Of a stretch of DNA of 64,000 nucleotides, positions 1-11,155 are shown piece after piece (position 1 is the stretch's first letter; each line of letters starts with the position of its first letter). The DNA lies in the NCBI RefSeq assembly GCF_029784135.1, contig NC_073746.1, positions 96,875,015 through 96,939,014 on the forward strand, given 5' to 3'. Source of the stretch: Toxorhynchites rutilus septentrionalis. Its lineage: Eukaryota > Arthropoda > Insecta > Diptera > Culicidae. Position numbers and translations under genes: made by a program. The notes beneath the pieces are model-generated. The model did not search any database and was not told the DNA's origin. It saw only the letters and a list, made by a program, of their open reading frames with translations.

Positions 1-1397
1 AAGCGGTCCATAAATATAACAATGCTATACATTCATTTATAAAAAAACACCCAAAAATATCGTCATGAATGAAAAATATCTACCATTTAGTGATATATCA
101 ATTAGAAGAGATCATATCAATGATAAAATAATCAAATTTTTCAAACACTCAGAATCATTCCAAAAGTATATCAACATTATGAACCAAACTCTTATGCCTA
201 TGTAAAAACAAAATCCCAAAATAAGCAAAAGAGTCGTCATGCAATGTTAAAATACAAATAAATCAAGAATTCAAAACCGAAATAAAATCATTCATCAACA
301 TGCCATCACCGATTTGGAACAATCCAATTTTGAGGACAAAGTTGTTTAAGGGGGTATTCTAGTGTAGAGACACGAATTTCAGACGTTTCTTCGAGCTCCG
401 TAAAAATTAAACAAAGAATATTTCAATTATCCATTATATTATAATTCGTTCATCTATCTTTTAGCAATAAAACCAAAATTAAACGGATGAAAAATATTCA
501 TAACTAGAATAGTTAAGAGCTGATGAAGTAAGAGGGTTAAAAAAAAGTGGTGCCATGGCGTACACGATTCGAGCCCTTCTGTTTATCTGAAACAAAAAAA
601 TCGAACAGATTCTGAATCAGTAAAGATGCCGCTATCGCATGAACCTCGGACAAGTCAAAACATCTTTTTGACAAAATGGTAGCCGTTTGAAAACAAAATG
701 AGGTTTAAAGCGTTTTTTCTTACGTTTCCGATTTTTTAAATATAATACAATTTCAAAAGTATCATTTTTCAGAGGTTCATGCGATAGAGAGATACCTGAA
801 GATTGCATCCATATGAATTCGACATGAATCGGCTCAGTAGAACTTGAGAAATCGTGTACGCCAGTTCGAAAAAAAGCTAGTTTCGAGAAAAACGCGTTTG
901 AAGTTCTTTGTTATGGCCGTGCCAGGTTAGATACCGCATCACTCAAATGGCTCTAACTCGGTAAGTAATAGGATTGTCGATAAGTCCTTTCTAGGGTATA
1001 TTCTTGAATGCCTAAACTACAGGAATATGAAGGAAACAAATTTTGATTTTTTTTCAATTTTCTAGACTACAATACTGCCTTAAGAGGGGAAGAGCTAACA
1101 CGACACCGGTCAACCCAAAATGCGACACTCGCGATAAACAAAATGCGAGTCATCATAATATCGATCAGCCAGAGGATGATCGATAAACATTCTCAAGCCA
1201 CCCGGACCGTTCCCGAGGATTTTGCCAGACGAAGATAAAACAAATATTGTAAGCAATTTCATTTCATCAATATAAAAGAGAGCGCTAATCGTTGTGAAAT
1301 TAGTTCTATCTTAACAGTGCATAAAGTGGGAGCTTAGCTCCAAAATAAAAATATTTGTTTAGTTACTTAAGTCCAAAAGTATATTAACTCTCTGCCT
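1..1397. other. start of an unc-5 intron, no gene seen
   Basis: AT-rich DNA with no supported coding sequence. The segment at about 1085-1372 has features of a retroviral-type LTR: a purine-rich tract at 1080-1092, TATAAAAGAG at about 1272 and an AATAAA-type signal near 1344. I cannot find a second copy or matching ends, so this stays a suggestion. Confidence 0.5.
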
Positions 1398-1399
1398 AC
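1398..1399 (-). other. unc-5 splice donor (GT)
   Basis: On the minus strand the sequence reads GCGTTGCAG|GTAGGCAGAG. The conserved Ig-start reading frame ends at Gln just before the GT, and the continued frame (VGREL...) is unrelated to the family. The donor agrees well with the insect consensus. Confidence 0.75.
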
Positions 1400-2275
1400 C
1401 TGCAACGCATTCGCAGCTTTACACTTCAGAATCGCCGGCTTGTTCCTAATCACATGCGTACTCTGAGGTTCCACCAGGAAATAAGGCAAAGCACTGTCCC
1501 CCTTAACACCGCTCTCCTCACCGGTTTTCCCGAAACTTTCAAACGCCCCATCCACTGGCAGAATGTCTCCTCCCTCGCCATAAACGTCCTCATCATTCTC
1601 ATCCCGCTCGTCACTGTCCTGCTCCCCATCCTCGTAATCCGATTCCGTGGTGGCTTTCGACTCGGTCTTCCCACCGCCGGTGGCACCTCGGGAGGACGAC
1701 TTATCGAAAAAATTATCCAACGCTGCTGGGTTGATAATTTTGTCATCCTCATAATTATCACCTCTGGCGTCATAATCATACTCATCTCCGTCTTCCTCTT
1801 CCTTTCCGTTCGGTTCCTTTTTTCGAGAAGCGCCACCTTCGGCAGGTTTATCCACTTCGAAACCGTCGCTAGCGTCGTCAAAGGGGTGACTGTTGAAGTT
1901 CACCTTCGATCGACTCGTGCCACCGGATTCTCCTCCGGTTTGAACTTTAGAGCTCGAATGAATCGAACTCGACGGAGAAAAATGATGATTAACCGATTTG
2001 GGATGTGCGAGTAGTTTCAACCCGTCCCCATAGTCCCCGTAGTCATGTCCTGATTTATCTTGTGCCGTTAAGGACGCTATCAACGCTGCTGGTGCGACTG
2101 GAATCGTCAAGTTTCTTCGCTCTCGGCCCGTTCCAGGCTCGGAAGCATCAACGGCTGACACATTCTCCGATAGCTGCTGCTGCTGTTCGGATGCCGCAGA
2201 GGACCTCGCGGGAAGTGTTGTCGCGAAAATGAAATATAGATTGAGGAAATGCGATAATTTATAACAAACTTTCAT
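1400..2275 (-). CDS. unc-5: unc-5 netrin receptor, first coding exon (partial gene)
   Basis: UNC-5 is the transmembrane netrin receptor that mediates repulsive axon and cell guidance. This exon encodes 292 residues. The first in-frame ATG (2275) sits in an AACAATG context and opens a hydrophobic signal peptide (LSHFLNLYFIFATTLPARSSA). Residues ~30-255 are low complexity: a Gln run, Ser/His-rich stretches and very acidic Glu/Asp blocks. The last ~30 residues (PYFLVEPQSTHVIRNKPAIL, then KCKAANALQ) match the start of the first Ig domain, including its first Cys. Coding similarity stops exactly at CAG|GTAGGC, a splice donor with GT at 1398-1399, in phase 0. The Ig, thrombospondin, transmembrane, ZU5 and death domains would lie to the left, outside the window. 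An upstream in-frame GTG at 2317 is not needed. The acidic linker is unusually long and could be mosquito-specific. The family call rests on recognising the Ig-start motif. Confidence 0.8.
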
Positions 2276-3290
2276 TGTTTGGCAGTTTTGCGAAAATGGG
2301 GCCGAGCACACACACACTCACAGCTGAGCAAATTTCCTCCCACCTATTCGGCAGCGGCGGTGGCAATTTGGTAGTTTAGCGTCTTCAGCTGGAGCCTTCC
2401 GGATGCTGCATACTTCTCACGTCGCTGTTGACGAAGCCCTTTGTTTTGACAGCGAGCGGGATCTGGCGGGATTCGATGACGGAAAAATGCTCATAATTCA
2501 TACCACCGGGAAAGGGGCGATGATGTTGGTGGTGGAAGTTACGCGTACGTTTCCCGGGGCAAACTTCCAGAGCATTCCACCGCCAAAGTTGTTCCAAAGA
2601 TGCTCCTCCGAGAGTGCTTTAACTTGATGGCACAAGTTTCCCCTGGTGGGTGTATTTGTGTTCCGGCGGAGAACCTGTGGAAGTGGAAGGAAAAGAGTGA
2701 AATGAGAAAAATGTTCTTCTTCAAAGGAAAGCTGAATTGTTAGTATTTTTTTTTGCGTATTCCGGGAGGCGGAGGAATTTCCGAAGAATTCATCATCGCT
2801 TGATAACATGTAGTGACAAATTTGGCCCACCCGTTTCGGTGGGAATCAATTGGAAAGAATGTGCGGCAAAATTCCCCTAACATGGATGAAGACATTCCTT
2901 CAATAAAGTCTAAAGGAGCAGAACAAAATGAAGTAATAAGGAGATAATACAGTGCGAATCTATTGTTTTTATGAGTAATTTTTTATCGGTGAGAAAATGA
3001 TTAATGGATCCATCGATTTGTGGGAAGAGTTGGAGACACTCTGTTCTCGCTTGATTGTATAGTGAATGAGACAGCTTTTGCATTATTTGAGTCTACCATT
3101 AACAAACTTACCGAAATATAGAATCAATTAAGATCGCAATAAATCATTTTGTTTTATATTTGGAGTGTTTTTTTGTGAGGGTCCTAACTATCATTGTTGA
3201 ATTCACCATAATGATTTATAACTGTTGCAACCAATGTGACAAACTCCCACCTCCACAAAAAAACATGGACTCGAGAGGGAGGAGTGGTCT
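2276..3290. other. unc-5 upstream/5'-UTR region, no other gene seen
   Basis: The DNA immediately 5' of the unc-5 ATG is moderately GC-rich to about 2830 and not obviously repetitive, so it probably holds 5' UTR and possibly promoter sequence. I see no clear TATA box or splice acceptor. From about 2830 on it becomes AT-rich and featureless. Confidence 0.4.
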
Positions 3291-4295
3291 CAAATTATCA
3301 TTAAACCCATGTCCATAAAAATCAGAAAGACAGAAAGACAGACAAACATCACTTCATTTTTGAACGGTTTTATTTAGCTTGCCCTGTAACATGTTTGTAG
3401 CGCTGACCCACATTAATAGAAATTTTACCCCCTTTCTGTTGACCGATTGATCTGAAATTTTTATCTCTGGCACCGGCTACAAAATGGCGGATCACATATT
3501 TTCTCAAAACCTCATCAATATGGGTTTTCCAAAACCCCATCAATATGGGTATCAAATGAAAGAGCTTGACTAGTAGAACACGGTTATTTATGAGAAATGC
3601 AAATCCAAGATGTCTTCCACTACAAAATAACGGTCTACATATTTTCTCAAAACCTCATTAATATGGGTATCGAATGAGAGGGCTTGACTAGTAGAACACA
3701 ATTATTTATGAAAAATGCAAATCCAAGATGGCTGTAATGGCAATTTACATATTTTCTAAAAACCCCATTAATGTGGGTATCAAATGAAATGTCTTGAATA
3801 GTAGATGACAGTATATCATGAAAAATCCAAATCCAGGCTGACCGCAATCACAAAATAGCAAATTATTTTATTAGACGGTTTAATTTAGCTTGAACTGTTT
3901 GTACGTATATTTGTATGTCTATAAAGTTGTTCCACATTAATAGAAATTTGACCAATTATTTCCTTTATCTCTGCTGTCATTTTAAAACTACTGATCCCAT
4001 GATCTTGAAAAATCCAATATGGCCGCCTTTACAAAATAACTGATTCCATATTTTCTCAAAAAAATGTTGATTGAGATATGTGTATCACACGAACGAACTT
4101 GACTTGAAGAACACACTATGTATTTTTTTTGCAATCCACTCAATATCGGTGTCAAATGAAATGATTTGTCTAATAGAATACAGTACAATGGTTTTATTGT
4201 AGATAAATATTCTATTGAAACAGATAATGTACTAAAAACTAGAAAATATAATAAGAACAAAATACTTTTTAATTTAAACGGCTTCATTGTGAGTA
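3290..4295 (-). repeat. degenerate tandem repeat with a CTGTCT-type head
   Basis: A unit of about 110-140 bp recurs imperfectly. Each unit carries CATATTTTCTCAAAA (near 3495, 3637, 3747 and 4048), then an 'AATATGGGTATCAAATGAAA' block and 'GCAAATCCAAGATGG'. The block at 3327-3360, read on the minus strand, has GATGTTTGTCTGTCTTTCTG. That resembles the heads of the Helitron-like elements at 14 and 28 kb, so this may be a diverged relative. No protein is encoded. Confidence 0.55.
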
Positions 4296-4619
4296 AATAT
4301 TAGGGTGGCAGCGAAAATGGTCATGTCAAATTTCAAAAACCGACAATGTACATTTGGTTTATTGGCCCAAAAAAATTACCTTTGCAATATTTCAGCTCAA
4401 TCGGTTATGATTTAGGGGTGCCTCAGAGCTCTCAAAGTATTGATGTTTTGATCCTCGAAAATCTTCCAAGGGGGAGGAAATTTGGAATTTTTTTTTCGAT
4501 GACAAATGGCTTAAAACTGGGCGAAAATCGATTTTTTGGGACTTAGTTGAATTAAAAAAATAAAAGTGTTGTTTACCATTAATTTAACTAATTTGGTGTG
4601 GATGAATATAGTGTTTTAT
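4296..4619. other. AT-rich DNA, no gene seen
   Basis: No supported coding sequence. The text around 4300-4550 has the look of old interspersed repeat, but I find no second copy in the window. Confidence 0.4.
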
Positions 4620-5012
4620 TTAACACTTTCGACGCCCCGTCACCCACATATGGGTGACACTTTTCTCGTTCGAATTGAATAGGATTTTTAGAAGGAATTT
4701 GATAGAATAGGCACCTAAATGTAACTATAGGATATGAAGAAAAATAATAAAATCATAACCATAATATTATACTGTTTATACTATACTTTTAATTAATTTA
4801 TAGTACGGTTTGTACTGCAGTTTTTGCAAGATCCCTAGAATACGACTTTGGCAGATGTTGTTGTCATCAATTCGTTTTCGATTGAAAACAAACATTGCTA
4901 GGTCATGTAAAAGTTATCTACAAACTAAGTCTGATCTTCATTTAATAATTTATTCGCTAGTTGGGTCCTGCAAGAAACTCAAAAACGTCGCGTTGGGCGA
5001 CGAACGTGTTAA
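4620..5012. mobile_element. TTAA-flanked MITE
   Basis: A 393-bp segment begins TTAACACTTTCGACGCCC and ends with the inverse of TTAACACGTTCGTCGCCC. It therefore has imperfect terminal inverted repeats and a TTAA at both edges, the target preference of piggyBac-type transposons. Just inside the left end is a palindrome, GTCACCCACATATGGGTGAC (4639-4658). It has no transposase. The piggyBac link rests on the TTAA alone. Confidence 0.5.
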
Positions 5013-5858
5013 TGCATGTATAATTTGACTCCAAAACATAAATTTAACTGACATTTTACATTCTATTAATAATACTTTCTGTTACTATTATTGCCATCGA
5101 TTTTGCAACATTAGCTGAGCATTTTTATGTTGTAAAGTCTTCCATATTGGCCATTTTATTCAAAAAATTCGTATGAAACACATTTGCTAAGTCGAATAGT
5201 CTTTCGTTCCTCTGTTATGATTTCGTTCGATTTGACCAGCTTAAAATAAGCTTCTTCTGCTATCTCGACACTTTTTTTGTGGAAATTTTCTGAGAATATA
5301 TCACGAGAGAATTCCGCTGCTATTTTTTCGATTCTCTATTCGTAATCCTCCAACCAAGCCAGCTCATACGCATTCTAATTCTACTACCATTTCTCCCACC
5401 GCATGTAAACGCATTCTAATACTCTTGTGACGAGCTTACTAATATCATCATATGTTTCTTTCAATGTAGGATTAACATTTTTTACAGTCTCATAGTACAA
5501 AACTCAGGATAGATAAATTTTTTAAGCTCCGAAAATGCTACCTCGAAACTCCTTATGTATGTTTATCAGATATAATAAATGTTCGAGTTATTTTCAGACC
5601 ATCGTGACTGTCAGCCTGAAAAAGGCTAGCCATTTCCTCGGCTGTGAGGATAAGCAATTGTCTACCGAAGAGAATAAAAAAAACCTACAAGCTTCTTATA
5701 TTCTTGTTGACAACGCAGATTGATCAATAGATAGAATACAAGATATTCATTGATTGTGTTTGATATTTATTCACTCCATTAATGAATGAAAGATACTAAA
5801 ATTAGAAAAGAAAGAAAAAAAAAATTTTGGAGGTTGTGTCCAAGATTCGACCGCATTG
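5013..5858. other. AT-rich DNA, no gene seen
   Basis: Only short open frames with no recognisable family; nothing supported. Confidence 0.5.
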
Positions 5859-6562
5859 TTGACGTAGAACTACGCTGTTATTTTCTATGAGTCGTTTGTT
5901 TATAACTTCGAATATTATTTTCAATGCTGTGAAATTTTTGAAATTAATGTTTAGCAGAATAGTTTGATCGCACTGAAATGTTTTTTTTTAATTGTAGAAT
6001 CAGTTGAAGATAATTGATCGATGATTCACACACAGGAATAAAAACACTTCTCATCATTTAGCGCTATTCTCTCTTCTGTTAATATTGCTGGCTTCGAAAA
6101 AAGTGTTATTACTTTCTCATGCTCGAGATAAGCGCAGCTGTCATCCTCAGTGATGGAGAAAGTTTTGCTTCTGGTAAGCGAAACCAAATCACATACAAAA
6201 TTGCAGAAAATTCACTTTCTTGGTGACTAAATAAACGAAATAAACCCTTTCTGTCAATCTCAAGAACCTCAAAAAGAGTAGCATTCCTTCATTATGATCA
6301 AGATCAGCGCAAATGCAATCCTAGTTGGAGGCAGTTTTCCGACTGGCACGCGAACCCAAAAAACTTTCAACATTCCAGTACGACATTCAAGATGTTTGGT
6401 ATTCCCCAAATAATTTTCCGTGACAGGGCCAATGCACACGGGAGCAGATACAAAATGGGGTTTCAGCGTAGCGAAGATGCACTATTTTTACGTACTGGTT
6501 CTGAAGCACGCACGGACGCACACAAATATCCATATATCGATGGCTTGAAGCAACTAAATATA

Positions 6563-7295
6563 CGAGGGTCACTATTTATATTTCGGGAATAGGAACAAAA
6601 ACAAATAGTTAAGCTGCGAATATATTTTTATTGTTTTTCAAAGTACCCGCCACGATGATCGATACACTTTTGCATGCGCTTAAACCAATTTTCAAAGCAT
6701 TTATTCCAATCGACACGAGCGTTTTTTTTTTTTTGAGCGATTGTCAAATTATGTGGGATCCAACGTGAACATAATTTTCGCACAACTAAGTGTTCATGTA
6801 AAATCGCATATATGCTGGTGAAACTAATGCTTAGGGATGCCTCAATCTCACAATAGGTTACATGACGATCTTGCTTAATCATTTCGTGCACAGCATAGAT
6901 GTTTTCTGGCACTACTGTCGATTTTGGACGACCTTCACGAAACTCGTCGGACAGCGAACTACGACCACGATTGAATTCACTATACCAGCGATACACAGTG
7001 GTTTTTGATGGAGCTTCATCGCCAAAAGTCAAATCAAGTTGATTGACGCACTCTTGTTGTGATAATCCACGTCGAAAGTCGTAAAAAATCATCGCACGAA
7101 AATGTTCACGATTCAGTTCCATTTTTTTGCCGAGACCAAACTTTCAGCTAAATATAAAATAAACAAATAGCGTCCGTATGACAAAATGTTCTGAGTACGT
7201 ATATCGTCAAAAATGTCAAACTTTACGATGGAACCGTCAGATGGACTCATATGACATCAGTGTGCCAATTCCCGAAATATAAATAGTGACCCTCG
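6563..7295 (-). mobile_element. internally deleted mariner element
   Basis: It has perfect 28-bp terminal inverted repeats (CGAGGGTCACTATTTATATT..., 6563-6590 and 7268-7295) with a TA target duplication outside each (6561-6562, 7296-7297). At 733 bp it is about 0.55 kb shorter than a typical 1.3-kb mariner. The perfect ends suggest it could have been mobilised in trans. Confidence 0.9.
6628..7122 (-). pseudogene. mariner transposase, catalytic core deleted
   Basis: An open frame of 164 residues. Residues 1-~120 are the paired helix-turn-helix DNA-binding region of a mariner transposase (MELNREHFRAMIFYDFRRGL...TTVYRWYSEFNRG). The frame then jumps at KKKNARVDWNK directly to the extreme C-terminal tail (CFENWFKRMQKCIDHRGGYF). 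About 185 residues, including all three catalytic aspartates, are missing with no loss of frame. The product, if made, could bind the inverted repeats but not cut, as expected for a repressor-like deletion derivative. The start ATG at 7122 is the first in frame. Confidence 0.88.
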
Positions 7296-8045
7296 TACAC
7301 ACACATAACAGAAGCTCTTCCTGTTGATATTGTCGGTCTAGATTAGCTTAGCTCTCATCCTTTGTGGAGAGAGTTTGCGAGACCAAAATGCCAGAACATT
7401 TATTTTCTTGATGAGCCGATGATAGCCTTGATAGCTTGATGATTCCCCCACAATTGTGTAGCTCAAAACCTTAATGCAATGACGTCAGTTTGATGCACCG
7501 ATTGCAATGCCAGAGACATCAGCGCGTGAGTAATTTGGTCGGGTCCTCAGCTCAATCCGAAACGAAGACATGTGATGACGCAAAACAAGGAAGAACAAGC
7601 GATGTTCATTGCCTTGAATACAGAACGTGACTGAAAGTTTGCCTCACCGAGATCCACTGTTTATGCTCAAAGCAAGAATTCCACTTCATTCTTCTTCTTT
7701 TCCTTTGTTCACGGGTACTTTAAATCTTATGATTTCCCCTTCGTTGCTCGTCGATAAATTGCCCGCTATTGACAGCTCTGTTCGGGATAGCACAAAAATG
7801 GACAGAACAAATGTATGGGGAAATGGAAACGTTTATTGTTTTCATTAATTTTAACCATTTACACACCAGGGGATCGTAATGTATAGTATATCAAACAAAT
7901 CTTAGGGAATTTTCGATTCGTTTGGTATGTAAATCACCAAAATCCGTTCGTGGTGAAAATAGTTATTAACGTTAACTTTATTTCATAAAAACGTGACCTG
8001 TTTTCTGATTTGGCACCCTTAATGAAAGACGTAGTTCTACGTCAA

Positions 8046-8424
8046 AATTCAGTTTCTTTCATATATCGAACACAAACGATAATGAGTAGATTTTTGATAG
8101 ATTTTTTCCTATTATGTAATAATTCAAAAGTAATTCTCAAATGAAGGGATAGTGAAACCAAGGGATTACTCTAACAAGCAATTGTGCTATTAATTTTATA
8201 GTTATATCATCAGCGCATTAAGCATTTCAAGATATTAGAACAAAGTGTCCAAAATATGATGTTGTCCGAAATATGATTAAGAACGATATAAAGATTTAAC
8301 AAATAAAAATGAATACTGGTTGGCCTTAAGATATCGAATGATGCAGAATTGAGAATTATTGAATTTTCGATGACGTTTTTCTATCATAAACCCCAGCTTT
8401 TGACCCATTTCAAAATTTCCACAA
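8046..8424. other. AT-rich DNA, no gene seen
   Basis: Nothing recognisable between the palindrome at 8028-8045 and the SINE at 8425. Confidence 0.5.
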
Positions 8425-8908
8425 GGGGGGTCTCCGTAGCCACATTGGTTGCGCGTTCGCTTAGTAAGCGATCGATCGTGAGTTCAAAACTCAGGGCCCT
8501 CATTGACCATCTTTGTGTTGTTTCAGAATAACTACGTCCACGCAACAATCATCAGCGATGGAGATCTATCCACGGTCGAAATAAGATCGATTCATCCATA
8601 CAACTGCTCTGCTGTGCAAGACACATCGGGCTGCTGTTCTATAAATAATTCAACAATAATCAATCAACTGTCTCCGCTGTCCGGTCTAACTGGATAATGG
8701 AAGAACAGATAGAAAACTCTTACGCCTAAATGGATACTGTGTAGATGTACCATATGCAATGGTATAGAAGGAATACTGACAAATGACAACTGTGTAATGT
8801 GCTAATTATAGATAATGATAACCATGTGACATGTACACGATTAAAATTCGGCTCTGTTTCAGATAAAATGCTAATGAGCCTAAAATAAATATATGGGATA
8901 AAAAAAAT
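8425..8908 (+). mobile_element. tRNA-derived SINE, long body, copy A
   Basis: The head GGGGGTCTCCGTAGCCACAT... contains an A-box-like TAGCCACATTGG and a B-box-like GAGTTCAAAACTC, as in a tRNA-type polymerase III promoter. A body of about 400 bp follows and ends GGGATAAAAAAAA. The same sequence occurs inverted at 31052-31537. The flanks TTCCACAA before and ATCCACAA after the A-tail look like a short target duplication. At ~480 bp it is long for a SINE. Confidence 0.8.
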
Positions 8909-8978
8909 CCACAAATTCTCTTCACAACTGAAAAATGAGACAACATTAGAAACAAATAGATAGGAATTTCAGGTTCTA

Positions 8979-9211
8979 AAAGTTGATGGATCTGAGCCTA
9001 GGGCACGAACGGGATCTTGAAATTGGACTGTGATTGTGTGTAGTAATTGTATTTGAATTGAGTTTTTTCATTGTTAAAAATCTGTAATTTTTTCTTCTTT
9101 TGATACATCAAATGGAAGCCTTGAAAAAACCGTTTCCGGTATGAATTTGTATCCTTTAAACGGGTTAGATGAGATAATGTGGTAGAATCCGGAACCACAT
9201 TCTGTTCACAA
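8979..9211 (-). repeat. LINE-related fragment shared with 46393-46622
   Basis: About 230 bp match, in inverse orientation, the segment that precedes the ORF1-like frame of the patchwork LINE at 46.6 kb. The shared text runs from 'CCGGATTCTACCACATTATC' to 'AGGCTCAGATCCATCAACTT' (minus-strand reading). It is probably the 5' part of the same retrotransposon family. It is broken and has no complete product. Confidence 0.6.
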
Positions 9212-9694
9212 ATGTACACAAAAGTGTCATTTATCATTTTTGAACACAAGTCTAAATAGATCTACATAAATAAAATCAAAGCCAAATAAATCTATGACTA
9301 CAAAAATGTATTGTAAAAAAGCATTTTCTCCTTCGTTGCCACTTTGTCCAGAACATTGTTAAATGTGTGATTGAGCACGCATTGATTGGGCAACAATCGA
9401 TACAATAACTGATAAATGCCTATTATCGGTGAATGAAGAATAATTCATTATACGGTTTAGAGGCGAATGAACTGAAAAGTTTAAAGCCTCTTTAATCCAA
9501 CATCATCATCAGCATTATACGCATCAAACCACATTGTGAGTTAACACCCGAAGTTAGGCAAAAAGATTGCTCGTTGCGTCGGGGAGGGAAGCGAGTGGTT
9601 AGTGCAATCGAAAGAAACATACCTCTTTTTAATCGTCAAATTGTTAACTTTTTTTTACTATATTCACTGTTCATGTTCATGTTATTTTGAATAA
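9212..9694. other. no gene; holds one copy of the GAGGC...GCCTC hairpin motif
   Basis: The only recognisable item is AGAGGCGAATGAACTGAAAA followed by GTTTAAAGCCTCT (about 9459-9491). The same motif recurs in the 1.3-kb repeat elements at 9.8, 49.0, 58.3 and 63.1 kb and upstream of the H2A pseudogene at 61.9 kb. Confidence 0.55.
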
Positions 9695-9818
9695 TACAGG
9701 GTGGGCCATTTAAAGTGGAAGGATTTGTTTTTGCAATAGTAAAGTAAAGAAGTGGAATTTTAAATTTTTTTTTTGAAATTCATTTATTTTGGTCCAAGGA
9801 GATTTGTTCTAACTACTT

Positions 9819-11155
9819 TTGACGTGGGACTACGTCTAACCGGAATATATGGAGGGTAAAATGAAAACCTAAACACAGAACATGCAGGAAAAAATGAAAG
9901 ATTTCGAATGCTTATAGCTCGAACATTTCGTACTGGATAGGAGAGATGTTTGCATCACTTGATAGGAAATATTTCTACGCATCTATCGCAACTAACAAAA
10001 TGTTGTTTTTCATTAGATAAACAATTGAATAACTGTAAAATATTAGGCGTTATCTAAACGCCCTAACTGCATCGTTTTGATTGGCCCGATTTACGGTTTC
10101 CCTAACACAACCATCAAAACCAAGCAGCCTTGGGGAAATCGGCATTGCAAATACATGAAAGTAGGGGGACTTTTGTTCTCATCGAAAAATGTTCCCTAAC
10201 ACAGACTTGAAAACCAAGCAGCGAAATCGGCATTGCAAGCACACGAAAGAGCCTAGAGGCGAGTGAACTGAAAAGTTTAAACCCTCTTAAAGCCAAAAAG
10301 AAGAAAAAGAACACACGAAAGTAGGGGGAGCTTTTGTTCCCACCGAAATGTGTTCCCTAATAGAGATTTCTGAACCAAGGTGCCTGGAGAAATCGGTATT
10401 TCAAATTCATGCAAGTCGGGGGTATTTTTGTTCCGACTAACACAGACTTGAAAACCAAGCAGCGAAATCGGCATTGCAAGCACACGAAAGAGCCTAGAGG
10501 CGAGTGAACTGAAAAGTTTAAACCCTCTTAAAGCCAAAAAGAAGACCTTGCCTTTGTTCCGACTGGAATGTGTTTCCCTAACACAGACTTCAAATCCATG
10601 GAGCGTGGGGAAATCGGCTCTGCAAATAAATGCAAACTGCGAGTACTTTTGTCCTCGCTTGCCTTTGTGCAGAGTGGAATATGTCTGTCCTAACATGATC
10701 TTCTAAACTTAGGAACCTGGGAAAATCGTGCAGACACTAGAAGCGAATGAACTTCCCAGTTTCAAGCAAATTCGAGATTCGAGAAGTATGTACACTTTTG
10801 GGATGTAAACTTCAGAGGGAAATGTGAAATAAAATAATCGTTTGATATTTTTTTTTTTGTCTTTATTGGAAAGATTTTCAGCCTTAGGCTGGTTCATCAA
10901 ACGTTTGATAATTCTTCCGTACATATATTTTGTTCTAGTCATCATACCAAACGTAAAAGGTCCGTCATTAAATTTACGAAGTAACGAAGAACAATCAATC
11001 ACAATAAATGAATTGACTTTACACGGCATTTGTTCATTTTTTTCACTCACAGAGCAAATATATTGAACTCAATTGAATTTGGAAACTGTTTCATTCAATC
11101 AAGAATTTAATCAATACAAACGAATGATTGCTAAGCTAAGGTAGTTCCACGTGAA
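9819..11155 (+). mobile_element. TTGACGTGGGACTA-family repeat element, copy 1
   Basis: It begins TTGACGTGGGACTACGTC and ends with the inverse-type GTTCCACGTGAA. It carries degenerate tandem units of ~95-100 bp ('CCCTAACACAGACTTCAAAA', 'AAATCGGCATTGCAAAT', 'GTGTTCCCTAACA'), one of which is duplicated internally (10180-10310 versus 10430-10550). It also has two full copies of the GAGGC...GCCTC hairpin motif. It encodes no protein and is very similar to the inverted copy at 58298-59631. It sits inside the DD41D element, so it inserted later. Confidence 0.75.

Larger units (their letters stand above)
5859..8045. mobile_element. possible 2.2-kb element with TTGACGTAGAACTACG termini
   Basis: The left edge reads TTGACGTAGAACTACG (5859-5874). 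The right edge is its inverse, GACGTAGTTCTACGTCAA (8028-8045). The same terminal palindrome marks repeat elements at 9.8, 49.0, 59.6, 62.6 and 63.1 kb. No transposase belongs to it; the only coding remnant inside is a separate mariner at 6563-7295. I see no target duplication, so the two ends may belong to one element or may be coincidental solo ends. Confidence 0.4.

Noticed and set aside
1085..1372. A solo LTR.
   Set aside because: TATA-like and AATAAA-like text and a purine tract are present, but there are no TG...CA ends, target duplication or second copy, so I did not annotate it as an LTR.
1450..2014. Open frames opposite and beside the unc-5 exon.
   Set aside because: Shadows of the low-complexity exon; they lack any domain, while the minus-strand frame has a signal peptide, an Ig start and a splice donor.
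8426..8510. A possible tRNA gene.
   Set aside because: The A and B boxes are present but no cloverleaf or anticodon stem is apparent; it is the head of a SINE with an A-tail and target duplications. The same applies at 42985-43060.
9819..11066. Regular repeats with spacer-like gaps that could suggest a CRISPR-type array (also at 49.0, 58.8 and 63.4 kb).
   Set aside because: Units are ~95 bp, imperfect, and lie in eukaryotic dispersed elements; no cas genes and no short exact repeats.
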